Source: Paracoccus marinus (GTDB lineage: Bacteria > Pseudomonadota > Alphaproteobacteria > Rhodobacterales > Rhodobacteraceae). From it: a stretch of 64,000 nt of DNA. The notes beneath the pieces are model-generated. The model had not been told where the DNA came from. It was given only the letters and a program-made list of their open reading frames with translations, and did not search any database. Both the position numbers and the translations under genes were made by a program. Numbering within the stretch: the stretch's first letter is position 1; every line of letters starts with the position of its first letter. Below, in pieces: positions 1 through 8,634 of the stretch. Where the stretch lies: NCBI RefSeq assembly GCF_007018965.1, contig NZ_VJYZ01000001.1, forward strand, positions 1 through 64,000, written 5' to 3'.

Positions 1-2
1 CC

Positions 3-176
3 AGAACGGCCGACCCGACTACCAATCTCAAACCCGCAGACTCTCGTTATGAACGAGGGACCCGAGGGGGGCAGGTCAAGCTTTCAGTTCCATTCAGTGA
101 TGACCCCGCCTTCCAGGCGCTCCTTAAGCTGGAGAGACAAACCAAAGAGCGCGAGGGTGGCGATGCGTCCAGTTGA
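3..176 (+). CDS. C-terminal end of an unidentified protein (partial, enters from left edge)
   Basis: A reading frame open from the window edge ends at TGA 174-176 and encodes about 57 residues of hydrophilic, charged sequence ending KEREGGDASS. Its stop lies inside the start of the HNH gene (ATG 163), a 14-base overlap typical of translationally coupled genes. The protein cannot be identified from this tail. By context it could be the AAA-type ATPase that often partners PtuB-like HNH nucleases, or another component of the type I restriction operon such as the S subunit. The frame beginning at ATG 49 competes with it, but the overlap with the HNH start and the protein-like composition favour this one. 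Confidence 0.5.
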   Translation, partial: RTADPTTNLKPADSRYERGTRGGQVKLSVPFSDDPAFQALLKLERQTKEREGGDASS

Positions 177-846
177 ACGAGGAGCGGCCCCCGGGGCCTT
201 TGCGAACTATCGGGATGCATATCCCCATCTCGTAGCTCGCATGGGTGACTACTGTAGTTACTGCGAAAGACAGATCGAAACACACCTGGCCGTCGAGCAC
301 GTACAGCCAAAGGATCCCGTGCCTGCCCTTAGGAATGAATGGACGAATTTTCTTCTTGGCTGCGTGAATTGCAATTCTGTAAAAGGCGACACTCTGCTAG
401 TACTCGCCGATTTTATTTGGCCAGATACTGAAAACACGTTGTCTGCAGTTGAATACAAGGTTGGCGGACTAGTGGAAGCGCGATCAACCCTTGCGCCAGC
501 TATGCAGGCAAAGGCCCAGCAGACGATCGCACTTGTTGGCTTAGATAAGTACCCAGGCAACCCAGGTCGCGAGCCTAGTAACGCCGATCTACGATGGCAG
601 CGCCGCTTCGAGGCATGGCAAATGGCCGAATGGTGTCGGAAGCAAGTTGAGGACAACGACACAGAGCAAGTCCGCAATCTGGTGGTCGAGGTGGCCAAGG
701 GCCGCGGTATGTTTTCGATTTTCTGGACCGTGTTCCAAGGTGACATTGACCTTAGGCGGCGTCTTCGCGAGGCATTTTCCGGAACTTCATATGCCTGTTT
801 TGATGCAAATGAAGAACTGATATCGCGACCTGGAGGTCAAGTTTAG
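163..846 (+). CDS. HNH endonuclease, PtuB/TIGR02646-like
   Basis: This is a 227-residue protein with an HNH nuclease signature near its N-terminus: CSYC at residues 31-34, the EH pair at 45-46 (LAVEHVQPK), an Asn at 59, and CVNCNSVKGD at 67-76. This is a treble-clef zinc finger with a metal-binding histidine and is expected to cut DNA. The start at 163 was chosen because MRPVERG resembles the N-terminus of this family and GAGGGTGG lies just upstream; an in-frame ATG at 49 would add 38 low-complexity residues. It overlaps the preceding gene by 14 bases and stops two bases before hsdR. PtuB-like nucleases usually act with an ATPase in antiphage systems (Septu, some retrons). Whether such an ATPase is upstream cannot be seen. 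Base composition is clearly richer in A+T than the core genome. Confidence 0.8.
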   Translation: MRPVERGAAPGAFANYRDAYPHLVARMGDYCSYCERQIETHLAVEHVQPKDPVPALRNEWTNFLLGCVNCNSVKGDTLLVLADFIWPDTENTLSAVEYKVGGLVEARSTLAPAMQAKAQQTIALVGLDKYPGNPGREPSNADLRWQRRFEAWQMAEWCRKQVEDNDTEQVRNLVVEVAKGRGMFSIFWTVFQGDIDLRRRLREAFSGTSYACFDANEELISRPGGQV

Positions 847-848
847 CA

Positions 849-3800
849 ATGAGCCACGCCCGACATTCAGAAGGAGCTTTCGAAACCATCATCGAAGCCA
901 CGATGCTGGCGAATGGTGCCGTGCCGGAGCCGGCGTCGGGCTTCGACCGTGATCGCGCTATCTTCCCCGAGACTGTCCTTTCCTTCATCCGCGAAACACA
1001 GCCGAAGGAATGGAAGGCTCTGGAGGCGCTCCATGGGGAGAAGACTGGCTCCCAAGTCCTTGCCGATCTGACCAAGTGGATGGACCGAGAAGGCTCTCTG
1101 GCCACCTTGCGTCACGGCTTCAAGTGTTACGGCAAGACCCTGCGGGTGGCATTCTTCAAGGCGGCGCACGGCCTGAACCCGGAACTGGAAGCTCGCTACG
1201 CTGCCAACAGGGTCGGGCTCACGCGGCAATTGCACTTCTCAAGGACCTCCGAAAAGTCACTGGACGTTGCACTGAGCGTGAATGGCATTCCAGTTGTGTC
1301 GGTCGAACTCAAGAACCCGATGACCGGACAGACGGTCGAGCACGCCTTGCACCAGTACCGGCATGATCGTGACCCGCGCGAACCGATCTTTGAGTTCAAG
1401 CGGCGCATGTTGGTCCACTTTGCGGCTGACACGGACACGGTGTTCATGACCACGCGGCTTGCAGGTGCGGCCACCCACTTCCTGCCCTTCAACAAGGGCA
1501 ACAACGGTGGTGCAGGCAATGCGCCCGACACCAAGGGGAGGAGCTACCGAACGGCATATCTGTGGGAAGAGGTGCTGCAACGAGACAGCCTGCTCGACCT
1601 CCTGGCGCGCTTCATTCATCTCCAGGTCGAGGAGAAGCGCGACGACCAGGGTCGAAAGGTCAAGAAGGAAACGATGATCTTTCCGCGGTACCACCAGCTT
1701 GAAGCGGTCCGGTCGTTGGTCCACCAGGCGTTGAGAGAAGGGGTGGGCAACAACTATCTGATCGAACACTCGGCCGGCAGCGGAAAGAGCAACACCATCG
1801 GCTGGCTGACGCACAGGCTCGCATCCCTGCATGACGAAGCGAACGAGCGGGTTTTCGACAGCGTGATCGTCATCACTGACCGCGTGGTCCTGGACAAGCA
1901 GCTTCAGGACACGATTTACCAGTTCGAACACAAGCACGGCGTCGTCCAGAAGATCGACGAGGACTCGCGTCAGCTGGCGGAAGCACTCGAAAGTGCCGTG
2001 CCAATCATCATCACCACCCTTCAGAAGTTTCCATTCGTCTCGCGTCAGTTGGCCAAGATCGCCGACGAGCGAGGCGACGCCGAAGGAGGTGTGCTGAAGA
2101 TGCGCCGGTGTGCGGTGATCATCGATGAGGCACACAGCTCGCAGGGCGGCGAGACGGCAACCGACCTGAAGGAAGTTCTCGGCGGGCAGGGCCTTCGCGA
2201 AGAGGCTGCGCGAGCCATGTCGGCGAACGACGAAGACGACATGGACGAGCTATATCGGTCGATGGCGAAACGCGGCAGGCAGGCAAACCTCAGTTCCTTC
2301 GCGTTTACTGCTACGCCGAAGCACAAGACGCTCAAGGTATTCGGGCGCGACGGCAAACCCGCCCATCGCTACACAATGCGCCAAGCGATCGAGGAAGGCT
2401 TCATCCTCGACGTCCTGAAGCACTACACGACCTACGCCACCTATTTCCGGCTGCTCAAGGCGAGCGAGGATGATCCGAACGTAGAGCGGAAGAAGGCAGC
2501 ACGCGCCCTCGCGCGGTTCCTCAAGCTTCATCCGCACAACATCGCTCAGAAAACCGAAGTGATGATTGAGCACTTCCAAGCCGCTACGCAGCACAAGATC
2601 GGTGGACGAGCCAAGGCCATGGTGGTGACGGGTTCCCGCCTCGAGGCAGTTCGCTACAAGCAGAGTTTCGATCGCTACGTGAAGGAAAAAGGCTACGCCA
2701 TCAAATCGCTGGTGGCATTCTCAGGCGTAGTCACGGACGACAAGCTGAAGGACGTCACCTACACCGAGGAAGGCATGAACCTCGGCGTCCGTGAGAAGGA
2801 ACTGCCAGAGGTTTTTGCGACGCAGGAATACCAGGTGTTGCTCGTCGCCGAGAAGTACCAGACGGGCTTCGATCAACCCTTGCTGCACACGATGTATGTG
2901 GACCGGCGGCTTGCTGGCATCCAGGCGGTGCAGACGCTTTCTCGCCTGAACAGAATCCACGCCCTGAAGGAAGACACGTTCGTCCTCGATTTCGTCAACG
3001 AGCGCGATGAAATCCGCGAGGCGTTCAAGACCTACTTCGAAGGCGCGGAGGTAGGCGAGGACGTCGATCCGGCCAGGATGTATGAGATAAAGAGCGAGCT
3101 GGATGCCGAGGGCATCTATGTCGTCGCGGACCTGGACCGTTTCAGCGCCGTCTATTTCAAGCCGCGCCAACGCCAGAGCCCAAACGACCATCAGTTAATG
3201 AATGCCGCGCTTGATCCTTGCGTGGCCCGCTTCAAGGAGACACAGGAGGAGAATCCCGACGAGGCCGAGCTGTGGCGCGGCAAGTTGATGGCCTTTTGTA
3301 GTCTCTACGGATTCCTCAGCCAGATCATTCCCTATCAGGACACCGACCTCGAACGCCTCTATGTTTTCCTGCGCCACCTCGCGACTAAACTGCCAAAGCG
3401 GGGCGCCGGGCCGTCCTACCAGTTCGATGACGAAGTGCGGCTTGAATACTACCGCCTTCAGAAGATCAGCGAAGGCTCGATCAGCCTGAATGATGGCCAA
3501 GCCAACCGGCTCGATGGCCCATCCGAGGTCGGAACCGGTGTCCTCCACGAGGAAGCGGTGCCGCTCTCGCGACTCATCGATGTCGTCAACGACCGGTTCG
3601 GCACCGACTTCAATCAGGCCGACCAGCTGTTCTTCGATCAGATCGTGGAAGCGGCGATCTCGGATGCAGCCTTGAGGCAAGCGGCAGCCGTAAATCCCGG
3701 CGACAAGTTTGAACTCGTTTTCAAGAACCTGCTCGAAACACTGTTCGTTGAACGCATGGATCAGAACGAGGAGATCTTCGCGCGATTCATGAACGACAAA

Positions 3801-3917
3801 TCGTTCCAGAAGGTCGTGACGGGTTGGCTGTCATCGGAAGCCTATCGCAAGCTCAATACTGCGGCTGAAGCCCAGAACAGCGAGAACCGTGCTACTCCCC
3901 AGCCTAACCGTCCGTGA
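849..3917 (+). CDS. hsdR: Type I restriction endonuclease, R (motor/nuclease) subunit
   Basis: At 1022 residues this has the normal length for HsdR, the ATP-driven translocase and nuclease of a type I restriction-modification complex with HsdM and HsdS. The N-terminal PD-(D/E)xK nuclease is visible as D139 and E153-L-K155 (VELKNPMTG). The helicase motor follows: Walker A HSAGSGKS near residue 308, DEAH box VIIDEAHSS near 423, and motif III FTATP near 485. GGAGG lies at about 832-836 upstream of ATG 849, and the gap to the HNH gene is only two bases, so the two are probably one operon. hsdM and hsdS are not in this window and would have to lie to the left. The C-terminus ends 18 bp before an IS element, but the length suggests it is complete. 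Confidence 0.95.
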   Translation: MSHARHSEGAFETIIEATMLANGAVPEPASGFDRDRAIFPETVLSFIRETQPKEWKALEALHGEKTGSQVLADLTKWMDREGSLATLRHGFKCYGKTLRVAFFKAAHGLNPELEARYAANRVGLTRQLHFSRTSEKSLDVALSVNGIPVVSVELKNPMTGQTVEHALHQYRHDRDPREPIFEFKRRMLVHFAADTDTVFMTTRLAGAATHFLPFNKGNNGGAGNAPDTKGRSYRTAYLWEEVLQRDSLLDLLARFIHLQVEEKRDDQGRKVKKETMIFPRYHQLEAVRSLVHQALREGVGNNYLIEHSAGSGKSNTIGWLTHRLASLHDEANERVFDSVIVITDRVVLDKQLQDTIYQFEHKHGVVQKIDEDSRQLAEALESAVPIIITTLQKFPFVSRQLAKIADERGDAEGGVLKMRRCAVIIDEAHSSQGGETATDLKEVLGGQGLREEAARAMSANDEDDMDELYRSMAKRGRQANLSSFAFTATPKHKTLKVFGRDGKPAHRYTMRQAIEEGFILDVLKHYTTYATYFRLLKASEDDPNVERKKAARALARFLKLHPHNIAQKTEVMIEHFQAATQHKIGGRAKAMVVTGSRLEAVRYKQSFDRYVKEKGYAIKSLVAFSGVVTDDKLKDVTYTEEGMNLGVREKELPEVFATQEYQVLLVAEKYQTGFDQPLLHTMYVDRRLAGIQAVQTLSRLNRIHALKEDTFVLDFVNERDEIREAFKTYFEGAEVGEDVDPARMYEIKSELDAEGIYVVADLDRFSAVYFKPRQRQSPNDHQLMNAALDPCVARFKETQEENPDEAELWRGKLMAFCSLYGFLSQIIPYQDTDLERLYVFLRHLATKLPKRGAGPSYQFDDEVRLEYYRLQKISEGSISLNDGQANRLDGPSEVGTGVLHEEAVPLSRLIDVVNDRFGTDFNQADQLFFDQIVEAAISDAALRQAAAVNPGDKFELVFKNLLETLFVERMDQNEEIFARFMNDKSFQKVVTGWLSSEAYRKLNTAAEAQNSENRATPQPNRP

Positions 3918-3935
3918 AAGGCGTTCCCGAGTTGA

Positions 3936-3962
3936 TGAACCGCGCCGGGTTTGCCGGAGGCT
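3936..3962 (+). repeat. IS3 inverted repeat, left (IRR relative to transposase)
   Basis: These 27 bases, starting TGAACCGCGCCGGG, are the exact reverse complement of 5230-5256. They lie 18 bp after the hsdR stop codon and mark the end of the element downstream of the transposase genes. Confidence 0.93.
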
Positions 3963-3974
3963 GATTTCGGTTAG

Positions 3975-4883
3975 TTACGCGGCCATGGGTTCAGCGTCCA
4001 GAGCGGCGTAGAAGTTGGCCTCGGCTTCTGCGGGCGGGATGTTCCCGATCGGCTCGAGTAGGCGGCTGTTGTTGAACCAATCCACCCATTCGAGGGTTGC
4101 GTATTCGACGGTCTCGAAGCTGCGCCAAGGGCCACGGCGGTGGATGACTTCAGCCTTGAACAGGCCGTTGATTGTCTCGGCCAGTGCGTTGTCGTAGCTG
4201 TCGCCGACGCTGTCGACTGAAGGCTCGATGCCCGCTTCGGCCAGTCGTTCGGTGTATTTGATGGACAGGTATTGCGATCCGCGGTCCGAATGATGGACGA
4301 GCCCCATGCCCTTGGTAGGGCGCCGTTCATGGACCGCCTGCTCGAGAGCATCGAGAACGAACCCGGCATGAGGGGTCGTGCTGACACGCCACCCGACGAT
4401 GCGCCGAGCATAGGCGTCGATGACGAAAGCCACATAGACGAACCCCTTCCAGGTCGCGACATAGGTGAAGTCCGAAACCCACAGCATGTTCGGCGCTGGC
4501 ACGCGGAACTGGCGGTTTACCTTGTCCATCGGGAAGGGCTGCTTCTTGTCGGGGATCGTCGTCCTGTGGGGCTTGCCTCGGATAATGCCCTGAATACCCA
4601 TGTCCTTCATCAACCTCCCGACCGTGCAGCGGGCGACGTCAAACTCTTCGCGGCGTAGCTGGTGCCAGACCTTGCGCACGCCGAAGACGCTCCAGTTGTC
4701 TTCGAAGACGCGCTTGATCTCGGGGCGCAGCTCGTCGTCCCGGCGCGCGCGATCTGACCGCCGGGCTTGATCAGACCGCTTTGCCAGGTGATCATAGTAG
4801 GTGGACGGGGCGATCGGCAGCACGTCGCAGATCGGCTCGACCCCGTGTTCCCCTCGATGGTCGTCGATGAACCCGACCATCAC
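3975..4883 (-). CDS. IS3-family transposase OrfB (DDE catalytic subunit)
   Basis: 302 residues with an N-terminal HTH_21-type region and an rve integrase-like core. The catalytic acidic residues lie in WVSDFTYV (first Asp), HHSDRGSQY (second Asp) and [14 protein letters not shown] (Glu, with the family's conserved K seven residues on). The frame opens with GTG at 4883 overlapping the orfA stop as GTGA, with an ATG directly after. IS3 elements normally make the active OrfAB by -1 frameshifting near this junction; here the overlap would also permit translational coupling. No internal stop or frameshift is visible, so it may be functional. Confidence 0.93.
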   Translation of the reverse strand: MMVGFIDDHRGEHGVEPICDVLPIAPSTYYDHLAKRSDQARRSDRARRDDELRPEIKRVFEDNWSVFGVRKVWHQLRREEFDVARCTVGRLMKDMGIQGIIRGKPHRTTIPDKKQPFPMDKVNRQFRVPAPNMLWVSDFTYVATWKGFVYVAFVIDAYARRIVGWRVSTTPHAGFVLDALEQAVHERRPTKGMGLVHHSDRGSQYLSIKYTERLAEAGIEPSVDSVGDSYDNALAETINGLFKAEVIHRRGPWRSFETVEYATLEWVDWFNNSRLLEPIGNIPPAEAEANFYAALDAEPMAA

Positions 4884-5203
4884 TTCGACCGGCGGTCGAG
4901 CTCCGCCATCGCAAAATACGCGCTGGCCTTGCGCAGAATCTCGTTGGCCTGGCGCAACTCGCGGTTCTCCCGCTCGAGCGCCTTCATCCTCTCGGCCATC
5001 TCGGTGGGGATGCCCGCGCGCCGGCCGCTGTCGACCTCGGCCTTCTTGACCCAGTCGTTCAGCATCTGCGGTGTGCAGCCGATCTTCGCCGCGATCGACA
5101 TGACCGCCTGCCAGCGCGACGGATGATGCGCCTCGTTGTCGAGAACCAGCCGCACGGCCCGCTCGCGCACTTCAGGGGAAAACTTGTTCGTGGTCTTGCT
5201 CAT
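4880..5203 (-). CDS. IS3-family transposase OrfA (HTH subunit)
   Basis: 107 residues with the standard OrfA layout: N-terminal helix-turn-helix of the Tnp_1/IS3 class ([16 protein letters not shown], then [16 protein letters not shown]) and a C-terminal leucine-zipper-like helix ([18 protein letters not shown]). It binds the terminal repeats and supplies the DNA-binding part of OrfAB. Its stop codon overlaps the orfB start by four bases. Confidence 0.92.
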   Translation of the reverse strand: MSKTTNKFSPEVRERAVRLVLDNEAHHPSRWQAVMSIAAKIGCTPQMLNDWVKKAEVDSGRRAGIPTEMAERMKALERENRELRQANEILRKASAYFAMAELDRRSK

Positions 5204-5229
5204 GATGCTCCATCCTACTCAAGAGTTGG

Positions 5230-5256
5230 AGCCTCCGGCAAACCCGGCGCGGTTCA
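5230..5256 (-). repeat. IS3 inverted repeat, right (upstream of orfA)
   Basis: Exact reverse complement of 3936-3962 over all 27 bases. It lies 26 bp upstream of the orfA start and forms the junction with the truncated GIY-YIG gene. Confidence 0.93.
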
Positions 5257-6010
5257 TCCCGACAGGCTGATCGCCTATATCGGCGAGTCTGAGGGTATTG
5301 GCTCGCGGCTCTACACCCATAATTCAAATGACGCTGGACGTGACCCGAAGGCCTACTGGACCGATACCGTGGTGCTCATCAGCAAAGATGAAAATCTGAC
5401 AAAGAGCCACGCGCGATATGTGGAAGCTTGCCTCATCCGTGCGGTTGGGGGCAATCCACGGTGGCATGTCCCGAACAGCAAACGTCCGTCCGAAGATGCT
5501 GGCAAGCTCCCGCTGCCCGACAGGGCGGCGATGGAAGAGTTCGTCGACCAGACCAAGACACTTGTCGGTGCGCTTGGTTGGGATCTTTTCCGCGAGATGC
5601 GCGGCAGGGCAGCTGAGCCACTGGAGCAACTGACTACGACGGCAGACGACCCGAGCCCGGCTTTCTTTTTCAGGGGGGAAGGCTTTTCTGCGGAAATGAT
5701 GATCTCTCAATCGGGCGACTTCGTCGTAAAGGCAGGTTCCAAGGCGCGCGCACGCACAACGCCTACTATCCCCAAGGGCACTCTCGCGCTTCGGGAGACG
5801 CTTCTGAAGTCGGGCGTCCTTCGCGTTGACGCCAGCATGCTGGTCTTTGCCAGCGATTACAGTTTCACATCAGCTTCGGCAGCCGCAGCAACCGTGATTG
5901 GAGCCAGCGCAAACGGACGCATACTGTGGAAGCTTGCCGACGGGAGGTGCTACGCAGACTGGGAGGCGGAGGGCACGTTGACTCAAGGCGAGCCTGGGGC
6001 GAACGGATGA
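5257..6010 (+). pseudogene. GIY-YIG nuclease with DUF4357 domain, 5' end missing at the IS
   Basis: The frame runs from the IS edge to TGA 6010 and encodes about 250 residues. It begins partway through the GIY-YIG fold: AYIGESEGIGSRLYTH holds the YIG strand and the conserved Arg, and KSHARYVEACLI holds the catalytic Glu. A C-terminal DUF4357 domain follows (ASDYSFTSASAAA, NGRILWKLADGR). The GIY strand and an estimated 50-60 N-terminal residues are absent, and only 18 bp separate the IS from hsdR, so they were deleted rather than displaced. The frame stays open back into the IS to ATG 5123 (antisense to orfA), which could give a chimeric protein of 295 residues, but that start is not credible as native. 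GIY-YIG/DUF4357 proteins are common companions of type I restriction loci. Confidence 0.82.
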
Positions 6011-6231
6011 AGAGGGGTTGGATCCCGGTCCGCTTTGCTATGCGCATGGAATTCGATAAGAGTTGCCGCAGGAATTACGCATTAAGACATCAAAATCAGC
6101 GGGTTACCTCACTGAACCATACGGGCTTGGTTGACAGCTCCAGAGAATATCTGCCGTGAGAGACCGACTTCGGCCCCGCTGGCACTTGGGCCGGTTCACA
6201 GCCCCACCCGCATAACCCTCGAAAACAACGG

Positions 6232-6253
6232 AAAAATCCGGCCGCAGCCGGAT
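6232..6253 (-). terminator. Rho-independent terminator downstream of tRNA-Ser
   Basis: Read on the minus strand, a 7-bp perfect stem (ATCCGGC/GCCGGAT) with a 4-base loop is followed by TTTTT. It lies 27 bp past the encoded CCA of the tRNA-Ser gene and points the right way. Confidence 0.8.
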
Positions 6254-6279
6254 CGGGAGAACGCTTTCGCAAGGGCAAG

Positions 6280-6369
6280 TGGCGGAGCGGAAGGGATTCG
6301 AACCCTCGAGACGGTTTCCCGCCTGCACCCTTAGCAGGGGTGTGCCTTCGACCACTCGGCCACCACTCC
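6280..6369 (-). tRNA. tRNA-Ser (anticodon GCT), with encoded CCA
   Basis: Read on the minus strand the gene runs from GGAGTGGTGGCCGAG to CCGCTCCGCCA. The acceptor pairs are GGAGTGG with CCGCTCC (one G-T), discriminator G73 as expected for serine, then CCA at 6282-6280. The anticodon loop is CTGCTAA within CACCC/GGGTG, giving anticodon GCT. A long variable arm (about GCAGGCGGGAAACCGTC) marks a class II tRNA. Its 3' end faces the restriction island, making it a plausible attachment site. Confidence 0.96.
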
Positions 6370-6563
6370 GCCGGCGGGAATAGCAGCAGTTCGGCGGGCT
6401 GAACAAGGGCGTTCGGCATGGATGGGCAAAAAAGGGGACGGGCGGCCGTAGCTGCGTTCGTCCAGGCGCGATCCGCTTTGCAGGCGCTGCCGACGTAGCC
6501 TAACACGGCGATGACCGCGCCCGCCCACATGGCCAGCCGGGCGATCACAGCAAAGGAGCATGG

Positions 6564-7364
6564 ATGCGCATCGTGGGGATCTGCCGCTTCTCGCTCGTCG
6601 GGCGCGGCGACTGGAAGCCGTGGCGCATGGTACCGCCCGGGGACGAGGAGCGGGTGCAGGAGGAGCAGGCGGCGGTGCTGTTCAGCCCCGACCGGCTCGC
6701 CGCGCGGTTCGCGCTGTTTCAGCACGTCACCCTGCCGTCGATCGCCGGGCAGACCGATCCGGATTTCAACTTTCTCGTCCTTGCGTCCGAGCTGATGCCC
6801 GCGGCCTTCCGCGACAGGCTTCAGGCCCTCTGCGACACGGTCCCGCAGGTCGTGCTGCGGTTCTTTCCCGCGACCACGGTGGGGGAGGCGCAGGCCCGTG
6901 TCTTTGCCGAGATGGGGTTCCGGCACGGCGAGACGGTCCAGTTCCGGCTGGATGACGACGACGCGCTGTTTGCGGGCTACGTCGCGCGGCTCAGATCCAG
7001 CGCCGCGCTTCTGATGGCGGGGCCGGACCCGTTCGCGATCAGCTTTCCCGACGTCATGTTCGCGCATGTGCCGGACCGGACCGCCTATCTGCGCAGCCAG
7101 CCGTTCCTTGGTGCGGGCCTCGCCTTGCGTCATCCCAAGGCGAGCATCTTCCGCTTCGGCCATTTCGCGATCGGGCGGCGGTTTCCGGCGCTCACCCTGC
7201 CGAGCGGCCTGTCGCTGGTGACGCGGCACGGTCTGAACGACAGCCTGTTCGACCGCCATGCGCGCGCGCTGAAGCCGCTGACGCCCGACGAGACGCAGCA
7301 CCATGTGGCGCGGTTCTTTCCGTTCCTCGCGCCCGAAGGGCTGCGGGTCGCGGGGCTTGGCTGA
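6564..7364 (+). CDS. Putative rhamnosyltransferase-like glycosyltransferase
   Basis: 266 residues resembling the putative rhamnosyl transferase family (PF11316) common in Rhodobacterales. The N-terminus RIVGICRFSLVGRGDW and the aspartate cluster FRLDDDDAL (about residues 132-140), probably the metal/nucleotide-sugar binding site, are the main cues. It would move a sugar onto an unknown acceptor. AAGGAG at 6553-6558 sits five bases before ATG 6564; an ATG at 6560 is in another frame. It stands alone between tRNA-Ser and the convergent ychF. The substrate is inferred from family name only. Confidence 0.7.
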   Translation: MRIVGICRFSLVGRGDWKPWRMVPPGDEERVQEEQAAVLFSPDRLAARFALFQHVTLPSIAGQTDPDFNFLVLASELMPAAFRDRLQALCDTVPQVVLRFFPATTVGEAQARVFAEMGFRHGETVQFRLDDDDALFAGYVARLRSSAALLMAGPDPFAISFPDVMFAHVPDRTAYLRSQPFLGAGLALRHPKASIFRFGHFAIGRRFPALTLPSGLSLVTRHGLNDSLFDRHARALKPLTPDETQHHVARFFPFLAPEGLRVAGLG

Positions 7365-7384
7365 AGCGGACGGCCGCGCGGCCG

Positions 7385-8482
7385 TCAGGCGTTGAAGAGG
7401 AAGTGCAGGACGTCGCCGTCCTTGACCTCGTAGGTCTTGCCTTCCACGCGGAACTTGCCCGCCTCGCGCGCACCCGCCTCGCCCTGCCCGGCAACGTAGT
7501 CGTCATAGGCGACCGTCTCGGCGCGGATGAAGCCCTTTTCGAAGTCGCCGTGGATCACGCCCGCGGCTTGGGGCGCCAGCGTGCCTCGGGTGATGGTCCA
7601 GGCGCGGGCTTCCTTGGGGCCGACCGTGAAGTAGGTCTGCAGGCCCAGCAGCGCGTAGGCCGCGCGGATCAGGCGATCCAGCCCCGCCTCGTCCAGCCCC
7701 ATCTCGCCCAGGAACATCTGCGCCTCGTCGGCGGGAAGCTGGCTGATCTCTTCCTCGATCCGGGCCGAGATCACGACGTGCCCCGCCCCTTGCGCGCGGG
7801 CGAGTTCCGCCACGCGCTCGGACTGCGCATTGCCGCTGGCGGCCTCGTCCTCGGCCACGTTGCAGACGTAAAGGACGGGCTTGGCCGTCAGCAGCTGCAG
7901 CATGTCCCACGCCTTGCGGTCGTCCTCGGCCACGGCAATCGACCGCGCGGGCTGCCCCGCCTCAAGCACCGTCTGCGCCTGCTTGAGCAGGCGGTCCTGG
8001 GCCGCCGCTTCCTTGTCGCCGCCCTTCAGCTTGCGGGCGAGGTTCGCGAGCCGCCGCTCGATCGACTCGAGGTCGGCGATCATCAGCTCGGTCTCGATCG
8101 TCTCGGCGTCGGCGACCGGGTCCACGCGGCCCTCGACATGGGTGATGTCGCCATCCTCGAAGCAGCGCAGGACATGGGCGATGGCGTCCACCTCGCGGAT
8201 GTTGGCGAGGAACTGGTTGCCCAGGCCTTCGCCCTTGCTCGCCCCCTTCACGAGGCCCGCGATGTCGACAAAGGTGATCCGCGTCGGGATGATCTGCTTG
8301 GACCCCGCGATGCCCGCCAGCGTGTCCAGCCGCGCGTCGGGGACCGCGACCTCGCCCACGTTCGGCTCGATCGTGCAAAAGGGAAAGTTCGCGGCCTGGG
8401 CGGCGGCGGTGCGCGTCAGCGCGTTGAACAGCGTGGACTTGCCCACGTTCGGCAGCCCGACGATCCCCATGCGAAAGCCCAT
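7385..8482 (-). CDS. ychF: Redox-responsive P-loop ATPase YchF (OLA1 family)
   Basis: 365 residues from the preferred start. G1 is [16 protein letters not shown]3 is [12 protein letters not shown], and the G4 position has the NxxE-type sequence (VCNVAEDEA) that makes YchF prefer ATP over GTP. The C-terminal TGS domain is visible in [13 protein letters not shown] and [19 protein letters not shown]. YchF binds ribosomes and modulates stress responses. ATG 8482 (MGFRMGIVG) has AAGGGAC upstream and matches family N-termini; an in-frame ATG at 8503 would add seven residues. Divergent from trpA, convergent with the glycosyltransferase. Confidence 0.95.
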   Translation of the reverse strand: MGFRMGIVGLPNVGKSTLFNALTRTAAAQAANFPFCTIEPNVGEVAVPDARLDTLAGIAGSKQIIPTRITFVDIAGLVKGASKGEGLGNQFLANIREVDAIAHVLRCFEDGDITHVEGRVDPVADAETIETELMIADLESIERRLANLARKLKGGDKEAAAQDRLLKQAQTVLEAGQPARSIAVAEDDRKAWDMLQLLTAKPVLYVCNVAEDEAASGNAQSERVAELARAQGAGHVVISARIEEEISQLPADEAQMFLGEMGLDEAGLDRLIRAAYALLGLQTYFTVGPKEARAWTITRGTLAPQAAGVIHGDFEKGFIRAETVAYDDYVAGQGEAGAREAGKFRVEGKTYEVKDGDVLHFLFNA

Positions 8483-8634
8483 GCCCGCGTCCCTTCGTTC
8501 CATGTTTCGCGGCCTTCTAGGTCAGCCGCGACCGCCCGTCCAGTTGACGCGGGGCCTTGCGGGCCCCGCCCGCCCCTTTTCCCGCCCGGCGTTCCCCCCT
8601 ATGAGATGGCGACCCGTTTCCAAAGGCGCGCCGC

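Larger units (their letters stand above)
3936..5256 (-). mobile_element. IS3-family insertion sequence, apparently complete
   Basis: The element carries two overlapping transposase frames on the minus strand and is bounded by perfect 27-bp inverted repeats that begin TGAACC and end GGTTCA, the TG...CA termini typical of IS3 elements. The flanking triplets differ (tga at 3933-3935, tcc at 5257-5259), so the expected 3-bp target duplication is absent. That suggests an adjacent deletion or recombination after insertion, in keeping with the missing 5' end of the neighbouring GIY-YIG gene. About 1.32 kb, normal size for the family. Confidence 0.93.

Noticed and set aside
49-162. N-terminal extension of the HNH protein from ATG 49
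   Set aside because: The extra 38 residues are low complexity and lie over the C-terminus of another frame; the family N-terminus and ribosome site favour ATG 163.
6011-6280. Duplicated tRNA-Ser end (att repeat) inside the window
   Set aside because: No second copy of the tRNA 3' end was noticed to the left; if it exists it is outside the window.
6104-7304. Minus-strand frames over tRNA-Ser and the glycosyltransferase
   Set aside because: They cross the tRNA gene and oppose a better-supported gene; composition is Arg-rich with no motif.
7369-7386. Perfect palindrome GACGGCC-GCGC-GGCCGTC between the glycosyltransferase and ychF
   Set aside because: It could be a bidirectional terminator for two convergent genes, but there is no T-run on either side and it overlaps the ychF stop, so it is not called.
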